Shown here: piece by piece, positions 17,086 through 25,444 of the stretch
How positions within the stretch are numbered: the first letter of the stretch is position 1
Layout of the letters: every line of letters starts with the position of its first letter
NCBI GenBank assembly: GCA_020722725.1
Contig: DYKG01000004.1
Span: forward strand, 56,798 to 120,797
Reading direction: 5' to 3'
Length of the DNA stretch: 64,000 nt
DNA from: Candidatus Methylomirabilis sp.
Lineage (GTDB): Bacteria > Muiribacteriota > Ozemobacteria > Ozemobacterales > Ozemobacteraceae
The notes under the pieces: model-generated
Seen by the model: the letters and a program-made list of their open reading frames with translations, nothing else
What the model was told of the DNA's origin: nothing
The model's database searches: none
Program-made: the position numbers and the translations under genes

Positions 17086-18210
17086 ATGCTATACCAGACC
17101 CACGCTCGTATTCACCTGGCAAACATCAGAAACAATCTTGAAAACATCAGAAAAGCAGTAGGTAAAGACCGCAAAATACTTATTGCCGTCAAAGCCAATG
17201 CCTACGGTCACGGTGCCGTCGAGGTTTCGAGAATGGCCGAAAAAATTGGAATCGATTGGCTCGGCGTTGCAACTGTTCCTGAAGGGCTACAGCTTCGCGA
17301 GGCGGGAATAAATTTACCAATACTAAAATTCAGTCCCGCTTTTGCTGAAGAAATGGAAGCAGCGGTGAAAAATAAACTTGACCTGGCAATTGTAGAAATT
17401 GAAAATGCCAGGCAGTTACAGAAGTGCTGCGTTGATCTTGGTTTGAGAGCAAGAGTTCATTTGAAAATTGAAACCGGTATGGGAAGAATCGGGGCAACCC
17501 CTGAAGATGCATTAAAAATAGCCGAAGAAATCAGGCAGAATTGCCCGAACCTTGAGTTGTTCGGAGCCATGACTCATCTGCCGGTCAGTGACGAAGCAAG
17601 TAAAACCTTTACCAGTCGTCAGATTGATCGGTTCAAAAAATATGTTGATGATATCGAAACTGCTTTGAGCTTTAAATTTCCCCTGGTTCATTGCTCTAAT
17701 TCTGGCGCCGTTCTCGCTCATCCTGACGGGTGGTTCGATATGGTCAGGCCTGGTATTATGATTTATGGCTTTTATCCCGATCGTGAGACCCCGCAAACCA
17801 TAGACCTCAAACCGGGTCTGAGTTTTATTACCCGTGTCTCTTTTGTTAAAAAGGTCGAAAAAGGTTGTTCAATCGGTTATGGCCGCAGCTGGGTCGCTTC
17901 TGAAGACACTTTTATCGCCACTTTCCCAGCCGGTTACGCCGATGGTTTCAATCGCCTTTTTTCAAATTCCGGGCGGGTATTGATCAACGGAAAATCATAC
18001 CCGATTGCCGGGCGGGTATGCATGGATCAGAGCATGTGCAATCTTGGCTCGAAAACCACGGTAAAACCGGGAGACAAAGTCACATTAATTGGAACTGACG
18101 GTAAAGAAAACATTTCTGTCTATGAATGGGCGGAAAAACTCAAAACCATAACCTATGAGGTTACCTGTCAGATCAACAGCCGTGTTTGCCGGTATTTTGA
18201 TGAGTATTGA
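17086..18210 (+). CDS. alr: Alanine racemase
   Basis: A canonical alanine racemase of 374 residues: PLP lysine Lys36 in IAVKANAYGHGA, the C-terminal region with SIGYGRSW supplying the catalytic Tyr, and GRVCMDQSM near residue 305. It makes D-alanine for peptidoglycan. ATG 17086 has GGGAG 7 bases upstream and is preferred over ATG 17080, which overlaps the orr stop and lies 1 base from the site. Having Orr and Alr side by side suggests separate substrates for the two paralogues, though some cross-activity is possible. Confidence 0.93.
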   Translation: MLYQTHARIHLANIRNNLENIRKAVGKDRKILIAVKANAYGHGAVEVSRMAEKIGIDWLGVATVPEGLQLREAGINLPILKFSPAFAEEMEAAVKNKLDLAIVEIENARQLQKCCVDLGLRARVHLKIETGMGRIGATPEDALKIAEEIRQNCPNLELFGAMTHLPVSDEASKTFTSRQIDRFKKYVDDIETALSFKFPLVHCSNSGAVLAHPDGWFDMVRPGIMIYGFYPDRETPQTIDLKPGLSFITRVSFVKKVEKGCSIGYGRSWVASEDTFIATFPAGYADGFNRLFSNSGRVLINGKSYPIAGRVCMDQSMCNLGSKTTVKPGDKVTLIGTDGKENISVYEWAEKLKTITYEVTCQINSRVCRYFDEY

Positions 18211-18267
18211 AAATCCTCTGCAAAAAAAGCTTGAATGAAACGAAGGGTACTAATAGAATAACCCGCA

Positions 18268-18699
18268 ATGGCAGTTAAAACAGTAGCAAAAGAAACTTTC
18301 AAAGAAATCCTGCAAATTCTTGGTTTGGCCAGGTTTTCGCGCCCATACGCCGCTATGATTGATCCTGGCGATTTTGGATCAGTAGCGACTTATATCCCTC
18401 TTTTTCCCGTGGAATACCGGAAGCTGCCGCCGCGCCTTCAGGCTCAGGTTTATCTCGTTTCCCCGGGGCAATATGGCCTGATTGCATTTCTGCCCAGAAC
18501 TTTTGAAGCCCCTGACGGCGGCAAACCCACCGAGGTTTCTACCACTCACAATGTCTGGGGAAAAATGGTCAGAGTGGCCTATAAAACCGACCGGGGCGGA
18601 GAATTTGAAACCGAGCACAGCATTCGTCGCGACAAATTGCTGCTTTATGCTAAAAAGAAAAAACTGCCGATTTCAAACTCGGTAACTATTTCATCCTGA
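18268..18699 (+). CDS. Hypothetical protein, 143 aa
   Basis: Not recognised. It is a soluble, basic protein with no signal peptide or membrane segment. The middle part (FGSVATYIPLFPVEYRKLPP, then QVYLVSPGQYGLIAFLPR) looks beta-rich, and the C-terminus is Lys-rich (LLLYAKKKKLP). It starts with ATG 57 bases after alr and ends 19 bases before the beta-CASP nuclease gene on the same strand, so it is probably co-transcribed with the latter. Confidence 0.65.
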   Translation: MAVKTVAKETFKEILQILGLARFSRPYAAMIDPGDFGSVATYIPLFPVEYRKLPPRLQAQVYLVSPGQYGLIAFLPRTFEAPDGGKPTEVSTTHNVWGKMVRVAYKTDRGGEFETEHSIRRDKLLLYAKKKKLPISNSVTISS

Positions 18700-18718
18700 T
18701 TACAAGGAAGGGATACGT

Positions 18719-20311
18719 ATGAAAATCACTTTTTACGGAGCCGCTGGCTGCGTAACCGGTTCTAACTATCTGATCGAAACCGAAAAATTTAAATTTGTCG
18801 TTGACTGTGGCATGTTTCAGGGCAGCAAAACTTTAAAAGAAAATAACTATAAAGAATTTGCCTATGATCCGAAATCCGTTGATTTTGCCCTGGTTACCCA
18901 TGCTCACATCGACCACACCGGTCTTTTGCCAAAGCTGGTTAAAAAAGGCTTCACCGGCCCGATTTATGCGACCGAACCCACCGTAGATCTGCTTGGCTTT
19001 CTTCTTCCCGATTCCGCTCACATTCAGGATGTTGAAGTGATGCAGAAAAACCGGCGCAATGAGCGCAAGGGTCTGCCGCCACTCGAACCGATCTATGACG
19101 AATTCGATGCACAGAAAGCCATTTCCCTGCTCAAGGGCGTAAAAAGATATGATGCGTTCAACCCGGTACCTGGCTGCACGGTTAAATTTTATAATGCCGG
19201 CCATGTGCTTGGTTCTTCTTCCATTGAAGTAATAATCGAAGAAAAGGGTGAAAGCCGCAAAATCGTATTCTCTGGCGATCTCGGTGAAAAAGATCACCCG
19301 ATTGTCAATGATCCAGACCAGTTCAAGCAGACCGACTATCTTCTGGTCGAATCAACCTATGGAACCAGGGTAAGAGAAGAAGTTACCAAAGAAGAAAGGC
19401 TAAACAAGCTTGCCGATGTTTTCGCCAGAGCCATTGAACGTGGCGGAAACATTATAATACCGGCCTTTGCTCTCGAACGAACCCAGGATCTGCTGCACGA
19501 CATTCTTACTCTTAAACAGAGGGGCCAGGCAAGGGAAATTAAGGTTGTTATCGATTCTCCGCTGGCAACTGATATTACCAGGGTTTTCACCAGATACCCC
19601 GAATGTTATGACGAAGATGCCCGTGAAATTCTGCAAAAAATGGGCAATTTATTCGACCATCCTGATTTTCGTTTTACCGCAACCGTTGAAGAGTCGAAAG
19701 CCCTGAACGAGGAAAAAGGCATCGTAATAATGTCGGCCAGCGGAATGTGCGATGCTGGCAGAATAAAGCATCATCTCAAGCATAACCTCTGGAAGCCTGA
19801 AAATACCGTGATTTTTGTCGGTTACCAGGCTGAGGGCACTCTGGGACGCCTGATTATTGAAGGAATAAAAACCGTCAGAATTCATGGCGAAGAAGTGTCG
19901 GTAGAAGCCCAGATCGAGCAGATAACCGGTTATTCAGGCCATGCCGATCAGAATGGTCTGCTTGAATGGATGGGCTCAATTGAGTCGGTGCGTGGAAACG
20001 TTTTTGTAATTCATGGCGAACCCGATTCATCCGAAGGATTTGCTTCTCTGATTCAGCAAAAATTTGGTTTCAGGGCGATTGCACCGAAAATGGGTGAAAC
20101 CTTCGATCTGCCTGCCTCAGTTAAAGAGGCCCATAAGCAGGAAATCAAGCCGGTTTATGCAATGTCTGGCGTTGCCCAGGTTCCACCACAGGGGCCCGAT
20201 TCTCACAATCTTTATGCCGAGCTTATGCTGAAACTTGCCGAATTCATGCGCTATACCAAAGACGAGAACAAACGCCGCCAGAAATTGCAGGAATTGCTGG
20301 GTCGTCTCTGA
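18719..20311 (+). CDS. Metallo-beta-lactamase/beta-CASP nuclease (CPSF-like)
   Basis: A 530-residue protein of the RNA-processing MBL family. The MBL metal motifs are in order: THAHIDHTG, then GHVLGSS, then FSGDLG, and ESTYG starts the beta-CASP insert. The RMMBL end is also visible, with GYSGHADQNGLLEW and FVIHGEP. Such proteins are Zn-dependent endo- or exoribonucleases acting in the cytoplasm. The ATG is preceded by AAGGAAGGG. No partner is evident except the small unknown gene upstream. Confidence 0.92.
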   Translation: MKITFYGAAGCVTGSNYLIETEKFKFVVDCGMFQGSKTLKENNYKEFAYDPKSVDFALVTHAHIDHTGLLPKLVKKGFTGPIYATEPTVDLLGFLLPDSAHIQDVEVMQKNRRNERKGLPPLEPIYDEFDAQKAISLLKGVKRYDAFNPVPGCTVKFYNAGHVLGSSSIEVIIEEKGESRKIVFSGDLGEKDHPIVNDPDQFKQTDYLLVESTYGTRVREEVTKEERLNKLADVFARAIERGGNIIIPAFALERTQDLLHDILTLKQRGQAREIKVVIDSPLATDITRVFTRYPECYDEDAREILQKMGNLFDHPDFRFTATVEESKALNEEKGIVIMSASGMCDAGRIKHHLKHNLWKPENTVIFVGYQAEGTLGRLIIEGIKTVRIHGEEVSVEAQIEQITGYSGHADQNGLLEWMGSIESVRGNVFVIHGEPDSSEGFASLIQQKFGFRAIAPKMGETFDLPASVKEAHKQEIKPVYAMSGVAQVPPQGPDSHNLYAELMLKLAEFMRYTKDENKRRQKLQELLGRL

Positions 20312-20353
20312 TTTAAATAATTATTTATTTGAATTACAGAAGAAACATGCGCA

Positions 20354-20379
20354 GGGGCCTGCCACTGCGCCGGCCCGCT
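20354..20379. repeat. Palindromic repeat, family 1, copy 1
   Basis: GGGCC ... GGCCC stem with one internal mismatch, preceded by CGCA and followed by GCT. Related copies are at 21855, 27314 and 39418. It lies in the 200-base gap between the nuclease gene and the ABC-F relic, downstream of both. Confidence 0.6.
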
Positions 20380-20512
20380 CCATATATTTGTAAGGCGCGC
20401 TAATCAAAAGTTATTAATTTAATAAATTATAACCTCTGCCACAGTCAAGGCAAACAAGTTTATTTCTATTATCTTGTTTTAACAGACTTTAAAATCTGAT
20501 TCAGGCAGGGGG

Positions 20513-20989
20513 CTATTGAATCTGCCCCTGACGCTCAGCGATTTTTCTCTGATAATAATCATAGTCGCCTTCGTAAATTCTCAAAGCACCGTGGTCTACC
20601 TCGAATACCCGATTTACCAGATGTTTGAGAAAGTAGCGGTCGTGGCTGACAATAATGATGGTGCCATCGAATTCCTGCAGGGCTTCGAGCAGCACTTCGC
20701 GGCTGGTTTCACCGGCAACTTCAACCGTACGACTGCAGATTCTCGTCATGAATTCTCGGTCGTGACTGGTCATTACCAGTGCGCCCTTGAAATCTTTCAA
20801 CCAGCTTTCAAGCCAGATAATACTTTCGATGTCGAGGTGGTTGGTCGGTTCGTCGATCAGCAATACATCAGGATTCAGCAAAAGAATTTTGGCCAGGCCG
20901 ATTTTATCGCCGGGTCTGACTAGAAAACTGGCGTTTTCGAAAAGAACTCTGCTGCCATAGGCTACTTTTACATTTGCTAAGTTAACCAT
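20513..20989 (-). pseudogene. ABC-F ATPase relic with two internal deletions, frame kept
   Basis: The 158-residue reading frame is a patchwork of an ABC-F ATPase, normally 530-650 residues. Residues 1-33 (MVNLANVKVAYGSRVLFENA, ending PGDKIGL) stop exactly where Walker A should follow, then jump to LLLNPDVLLIDEPTNHLDIE (Walker B) and HDREFMTRICSRTVEVAGE. A second jump leads to the end of ABC domain 2 (EFDGTIIIVSHDRYFLKHL). Both Walker A motifs and the second signature are absent, so ATP-dependent activity is not expected. It lies 38 bases downstream of truC on the same strand. Either this is a decayed gene with in-frame deletions or an assembly collapse. Confidence 0.8.
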
Positions 20990-21027
20990 GGGGCAGAATT
21001 CTATGAAACTATCGGTCAGTTGTCAAA

Positions 21028-21783
21028 CTATTCGGTTAAAAAATCGCATGATATCCCGATTTTTTCAAGAAGTGTCATGAACTCACCGGGTGGGTCTGCT
21101 TTGATTGATACTGTCTCTTGAGAAACCGGGTGGTTGAAATTCAAATTCCAGGAATGCAACATCAATCTTGAAAGGCCGTAATGTTCAGTGAGCATTCGAT
21201 TATGCCAGGCATCGCCATGTTTCGGGTCGCCGATAATCGGGTGAAAGATGCTTTTTAAATGGCGGCGAATCTGGCGCTGCCTGCCGGTTAACGGCTGAGC
21301 CTCAATCAGACTGTAACGCGAAGAGGGGTGGGGTCTCACCGCAATCGGCAATTCTACTCGACTCACGGTTTTATAGACGGTTTGGGCATCTTGAGCCGGC
21401 TTGTCTTTTTTTACTTTGCGGTCGGTCATTTTGTCCCAGATTTCTTTCAGCGGATGGTCAATCAAACCTTCATCGTCAGTGTATCCACGAACCAGGGCCA
21501 AATACTTCTTCTGCGTTTCATGCTGAAAAAATTGATCACAAAGAAGAGAGGCTACCTCACTGCTCAAAGCAAAGATCAGCACTCCAGAGGTGGGGCGGTC
21601 AAGTCGGTGAACCGGGTAAACCCATTGTCCGAGCAGGTCGCGCAATTGTTTCATTGCGCATTCGCTTTCGTGCCGGTCAATGAAACTTGGGTGAACCAGA
21701 AGACCAGCCGGTTTGTTAACCGCAACGAAAAACTCATCGCGAAAGATTATTGAACTTGGATTCAGAGAAATTTTTAGAGGCAC
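21028..21783 (-). CDS. truC: RluA-family pseudouridine synthase, TruC-like
   Basis: A 251-residue enzyme. The catalytic Asp62 is in HRLDRPTSGV and the family continues with GRQRQIRRHLKSIFHPIIGD; this form (RRHLKSI, HPIIGDPKHGD) is typical of TruC, which makes pseudouridine 65 in tRNA. No S4 domain precedes it, also in line with TruC. The start is a GTG without a clear Shine-Dalgarno, so the exact start is uncertain. It is transcribed divergently from the hybrid histidine kinase. Confidence 0.85.
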   Translation of the reverse strand: MPLKISLNPSSIIFRDEFFVAVNKPAGLLVHPSFIDRHESECAMKQLRDLLGQWVYPVHRLDRPTSGVLIFALSSEVASLLCDQFFQHETQKKYLALVRGYTDDEGLIDHPLKEIWDKMTDRKVKKDKPAQDAQTVYKTVSRVELPIAVRPHPSSRYSLIEAQPLTGRQRQIRRHLKSIFHPIIGDPKHGDAWHNRMLTEHYGLSRLMLHSWNLNFNHPVSQETVSIKADPPGEFMTLLEKIGISCDFLTE

Positions 21784-21854
21784 TTTTGAATCTTTCTAAC
21801 TTTATTTCGTTGTGCAATTATATTATAATACAGATCGGGGAAAGTATATTCGTA

Positions 21855-21880
21855 TGGGCTGGCCACTGTGCCGACCCGCT
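21855..21880. repeat. Palindromic repeat, family 1, copy 2
   Basis: GGGCTGGC pairs with GCCGACCC, with one mismatch and one G-T pair, flanked by CGTA and GCT as in the other copies. It lies between the divergent truC and histidine kinase genes. It agrees with copy 1 at about 20 of 26 positions without gaps. Confidence 0.6.
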
Positions 21881-21937
21881 TATAATTATAATACGCTGAT
21901 TTGTCATGGGAAGGTAAAAATCTTTGGGAGAAGATAG

Positions 21938-23878
21938 ATGGTAAAGAAGGCAAAGTCAATTTCACAAATCGAAAAGGAAATAGCTGATCTTAAAAAGCAG
22001 CTTGCCGACTCCAAGGGTCTGCTGGCATTGGTATTCAACCATGCTAAAGACTGGATCTTCGTAAAAGATGAAAATCTTAAGTTCAAACTGGTTAACCCGT
22101 CGATGTGCCAGTCTTACGGCATGGAGCCAGATGAAATTATTGGTAAAACAGAATTTGATCTTTTTGGCGACAAAATTAATGAAACAGAAATCGATGCCGA
22201 AGTTTTCGATGGAAGACGGGTAGAGGTACAACTCAAGCGTCTAATAAAAGGTGAATGGCGAAATTTTCTTTGCCAGCGCTTGCCGATTTTTTCTCCAGAA
22301 GGCAATGTCATCGGGATTTGCGGTATAGCTAGAGATGTAACTTCACATCAGAAAGTGGAACATGATTGCCAGATGCTGGTCAAGAGCATGCTCGATGGCT
22401 TTGCTCTGTATGAAATGATTTTCGTCGATGATAAGCCGGTTGATTATCGGTTTGTTGATGTAAACCCGGCGTTTGAAAGAATTACCGGCCTCAGAAGACC
22501 TGAGGTGGTCGGCAGAACGGTAATGGAACTGATGCCAGACACCGAAAATTTTTGGATTGAAAAATACGGTCAGATCGTTCAAACCGGAATTCCCGACTCA
22601 TTTGAAAACTATTCTCAATCTCTGAAAAAGCATTTTGAGGTAACTGCGTTTAGATACTCCAAAACCCAGGTTGCGTGCATCTTTCGGGATGTTACCGATC
22701 GAAAAAGCATTGCAGAAGAAAATGAGAAAATGCGGAATCAGCTTTTGCAGGCCCGGAAAATGGAATCTGTCGGGCGCCTTGTCGGCGGGGTCGCCCATGA
22801 TTTCAACAATCTTATCGGGGTAATCATGGGTTACGCTGAAATGGCTCAACTTAAGCTGAAAATAGGCGCAAACATCGATTCTGAACTCGATGGCATTTTT
22901 AAAACCGCCGAGCGCTCCGCTGACCTTACCAGGCAACTGCTCGCATTCGCTCGTCGCCAGCCTGTTTCCCCATCGGTTATAAATTTGAATGAAGCAGTTG
23001 AAGGCATGCATCAGATGCTGAAGCGTTTGATCGGTGAACAGGTCGAACTGGAATTTCTTCCTGGAAAGGAATTGTGGCCGATAAAGTTTGACCCGGGCCA
23101 GATTCAACAGATTTTGACCAATCTTTGTGTTAATGCCAGAGACGCGGTCGCAGGCAGTGGAAAAATTATCATTTCCACCGATAACCATGAATTTGATGAG
23201 CTGAGCTGCATCGATAATATTGGTCTAAAACCAGGTTGCTATGTGTCTCTTACGGTCAGCGACAACGGTTCAGGCATGGATGCGGAGACGGTTAAACACA
23301 TGTTTGAACCATTCTATACAACCAAAGAAAAAGGCAAGGGAACCGGGCTTGGTTTGGCGACGGTTTATGGCATAATCAATCAGAATGAAGGCTATATAAA
23401 GGTTTTCAGTCAGCCTGGCAAAGGAACCTCAATCAGGGTTTTTATTCCCAAAACTCAAACGGTTCAGAATCAAAAAAAAAATGATATAGTTGCTGTTGAA
23501 AAGCCGGCTGAGGGCCATGAAACCATAATGATCGTTGAAGATGACGAAACGCTTCTCGATCTTGCCCGGAGAATTCTGCAAAGCCTCGGCTATCGAGTTT
23601 TCACTGCCTCAAGACCAGATACAGCCATTTCAATTGCCGAAAAATGTGAAGACAAAATCGACCTGCTGATTGCCGATGTCGTTATGCCAGAAATGAACGG
23701 TAAAGAACTTTCTACAAAAATCATGGAACGTTTTCCGGATTTGAAGGTTATTTTTATGTCAGGCTATGCTGCTGAAATTATTTTCACCCACGGGGTAAAA
23801 CATGGCGAAAATTTTATGCAGAAACCATTTCATATGCAGGAACTCGCCCTAAAAGTAAGTCAAATTCTCAATAGCTGA
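21938..23878 (+). CDS. Cytoplasmic hybrid histidine kinase (PAS-PAS-HisKA-HATPase-REC)
   Basis: A 646-residue protein without transmembrane helices. An N-terminal coiled coil is followed by two PAS domains (about residues 25-135 and 145-250). The HisKA H box has GGVAHDFNN with His287. HATPase motifs follow: N box NLCVNARDAV, DNGSGM and GTGLGLA. A receiver domain (about 530-646) has Asp580 in LLIADVVMPEMNG. The lone receiver is at the C-terminus, so the kinase phosphorylates its own receiver or passes the phosphate to an unlinked Hpt protein. GGGAG precedes the ATG. No cognate regulator gene adjoins it. Confidence 0.93.
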   Translation: MVKKAKSISQIEKEIADLKKQLADSKGLLALVFNHAKDWIFVKDENLKFKLVNPSMCQSYGMEPDEIIGKTEFDLFGDKINETEIDAEVFDGRRVEVQLKRLIKGEWRNFLCQRLPIFSPEGNVIGICGIARDVTSHQKVEHDCQMLVKSMLDGFALYEMIFVDDKPVDYRFVDVNPAFERITGLRRPEVVGRTVMELMPDTENFWIEKYGQIVQTGIPDSFENYSQSLKKHFEVTAFRYSKTQVACIFRDVTDRKSIAEENEKMRNQLLQARKMESVGRLVGGVAHDFNNLIGVIMGYAEMAQLKLKIGANIDSELDGIFKTAERSADLTRQLLAFARRQPVSPSVINLNEAVEGMHQMLKRLIGEQVELEFLPGKELWPIKFDPGQIQQILTNLCVNARDAVAGSGKIIISTDNHEFDELSCIDNIGLKPGCYVSLTVSDNGSGMDAETVKHMFEPFYTTKEKGKGTGLGLATVYGIINQNEGYIKVFSQPGKGTSIRVFIPKTQTVQNQKKNDIVAVEKPAEGHETIMIVEDDETLLDLARRILQSLGYRVFTASRPDTAISIAEKCEDKIDLLIADVVMPEMNGKELSTKIMERFPDLKVIFMSGYAAEIIFTHGVKHGENFMQKPFHMQELALKVSQILNS

Positions 23879-23980
23879 TCGACCTGAAATTTTCTGTTAT
23901 CATTTCTTTCGACCATCTTTAATTAAAAGATCTGCCCGAACAAATTGACCGGGCTGCTGCGCTTGTTAGCCTTTCTGTAA

Positions 23981-24037
23981 GCGGATCGCCCGATGGCAAA
24001 AACCCGTCTGAAGAGGTTTTTGAAAACTCAGATCCGC
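23981..24037 (+). other. Nested inverted repeat in a 350-base gap
   Basis: GCGGATC (23981-23987) pairs with GATCCGC (24031-24037), and inside it AAAAACC (23998-24004) pairs with GGTTTTT (24015-24021). The rest of 23879-24228 holds no gene I can support; one frame is open from 23923 to 24111 but has no start codon or recognisable product. The structure may be the end of the kinase transcript or part of a leader for the lipoprotein gene. Confidence 0.4.
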
Positions 24038-24228
24038 GTCAAACTTCCGTTCTTCGGCAGCAATATTGTGTGACTATTCTGCCATTAACCAGCTTCGATC
24101 ATTTTTCATGACAAATTTTTGGCCTGGGAAAGAGATTTGGTGCAGGCAGTAAATTTTTCGATGCTGCAAAAAGTTGTTTTATTTTAAAGCCGGTGATAGG
24201 ATGAAGCATCGAATTTCGGAGAAATAAA

Positions 24229-24555
24229 ATTAATAAATTTAACAAACTGGTTATAGTTCTTGCTTTAATCGTATCAGTTGGCGTTGTGGGTTGTGGCTCG
24301 ACTGGCTCTACCCCCGCAACTCAGGCTCCGGCAGGCACTGCTGCTCCCGCTGCCCAGGCACCCGCTAATGCCGTTCAGGTTGGTGATGTGAAGGTCCAGA
24401 CTGGCCAATCGGGAACTGAAGTTGCCGTTCCTGGTGTTGAAGTCAAAACAGACCAGAGTGGCAATGCAACCGTGAATGCTCCTGGCAGTGCCGGAACCCC
24501 GGCCCCGGTGGCAACTCCTGCTCCTGATGCCGCTCCAGCCCCTTCAGGACAATAA
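24229..24555 (+). CDS. Small Ala/Pro-rich lipoprotein, apparently initiated at ATT
   Basis: The translation reads (M)NKFNKLVIVLALIVSVG then VVGC, a classic lipoprotein signal with Cys22, followed by low-complexity Ala/Pro/Thr sequence to a total of 108 residues. The signal peptide has no ATG, GTG or TTG at its beginning; an in-frame TGA lies at 24202. The codon in the right place is ATT at 24229, exactly 7 bases after a GGAG site (24218-24221). The first in-frame GTG (24286) would remove almost the whole signal peptide. I infer either a rare ATT start (as in infC) or a point error in an ATG. It is followed by a strong terminator. Function unknown; probably outer-membrane anchored. Confidence 0.7.
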   Translation: MNKFNKLVIVLALIVSVGVVGCGSTGSTPATQAPAGTAAPAAQAPANAVQVGDVKVQTGQSGTEVAVPGVEVKTDQSGNATVNAPGSAGTPAPVATPAPDAAPAPSGQ

Positions 24556-24574
24556 TTCTTCAGGTTAAAGACCG

Positions 24575-24608
24575 GCTGCCCGGTTAAATTTTTCGGGCAG
24601 CTTTTTTT
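24575..24608 (+). terminator. Intrinsic terminator of the lipoprotein gene
   Basis: GCTGCCCG (24575-24582) pairs perfectly with CGGGCAGC (24594-24601), directly followed by seven T. Confidence 0.9.
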
Positions 24609-24614
24609 AAACCA

Positions 24615-24743
24615 ATGTCGGATTACGATTTGATAATTGTCGGCGGCGGTGCATCAGGGAGTATGGCGGCGATTCATGCAGCCATGTCAGTATTTAATTA
24701 CATTTCAGTGGCAAAAAAATCAGCTGAAGCAGGCCAGTTTTGA
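24615..24743 (+). pseudogene. 5' stub of an FAD/NAD(P)-dependent oxidoreductase gene
   Basis: An ATG opens MSDYDLIIVGGGASGSMAAI, a textbook dinucleotide-binding start of HI0933/BaiN-type flavoproteins (normally ~400 residues). The similarity stops at about residue 24. The frame then runs into the antisense of the 3' end of pgl (24698 onwards) and terminates at 24743. It is therefore a truncated remnant cut off by a rearrangement with its breakpoint near 24685. Confidence 0.75.
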
Positions 24744-25444
24744 ACCGTTTCCGGGGCAAGAATCCATTCTGTGGAACGTTCAGCTGCAATAAACCCTGCG
24801 GGAATGCTGCGGTCTTTTTTTATCAGTGCACGGGTTAAAGCATCGTTTTTATCGGTTCCCGAAACTAAGAATACCAGGAGTCTGGCCTGAAGAATTCGTT
24901 CAAGGGTAAGGCTGATTCGCTGCTCAGGCTGGCTTTTCGGCGAAAAAATCTGATAGCCTGTTTTACTCTCGGCTTTCTGCCATTTTTCATCAGGAAAAAG
25001 GCTTGCCGTATGCCCATCCTGGCCCATGCCCATAATCAGCAGGTCAATCGGCCGCGGAGGCTCAAGCTCGGCAGGCAACCCAGGCATCACATGCCTGAGT
25101 TGCTCTGAGAAGTCATGGTTGCCTGGTTTGATCATGCAAAAATGCCGGGCAGGCAGACCTTTTTGCCCAAACATTGACTTTATAATCTCATGCTGGTTGC
25201 TTCGCGGAGAATTGTTGGCGACATTGCGTTCATCAACCTGAATGAAATAAAAACCGGCGAATTCATCAGAAATTTTCATGGCCGCCGCCAGCTTTTCATA
25301 AACCGGTAATGGGGTTTTGCCGCCTGAAAGGCCGATTAAAGCATCCTGATTGGCAAACCGCCTGAGACTTTTCATTATTTGAGCAGCGGCTTCTTCAGCA
25401 AAATCATGGTGAGTCTGGCTGACTTTGGGGTGTGTTTCAGTCAT
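24698..25444 (-). CDS. pgl: 6-phosphogluconolactonase
   Basis: Hydrolyses 6-phosphogluconolactone in the oxidative pentose phosphate pathway. Typical motifs are LIGLSGGKTPLPVYEKL, FYFIQVDERNVANNSPRSN and IDLLIMGMGQDGHTASLFPD. The start is ambiguous between ATG 25450 (3 bases after the AGGAG) and ATG 25444 (9 bases after it); the latter gives 248 residues, close to the family norm. It overlaps the end of zwf, so the two are translationally coupled. Its 3' end adjoins the broken flavoprotein stub. Confidence 0.93.
   Translation of the reverse strand: MTETHPKVSQTHHDFAEEAAAQIMKSLRRFANQDALIGLSGGKTPLPVYEKLAAAMKISDEFAGFYFIQVDERNVANNSPRSNQHEIIKSMFGQKGLPARHFCMIKPGNHDFSEQLRHVMPGLPAELEPPRPIDLLIMGMGQDGHTASLFPDEKWQKAESKTGYQIFSPKSQPEQRISLTLERILQARLLVFLVSGTDKNDALTRALIKKDRSIPAGFIAAERSTEWILAPETVQNWPASADFFATEM

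Noticed and set aside
23923..24111. 62-codon open stretch after the histidine kinase gene
   Set aside because: No start codon, no recognised product, and a nested inverted repeat explains the local base pattern as well.
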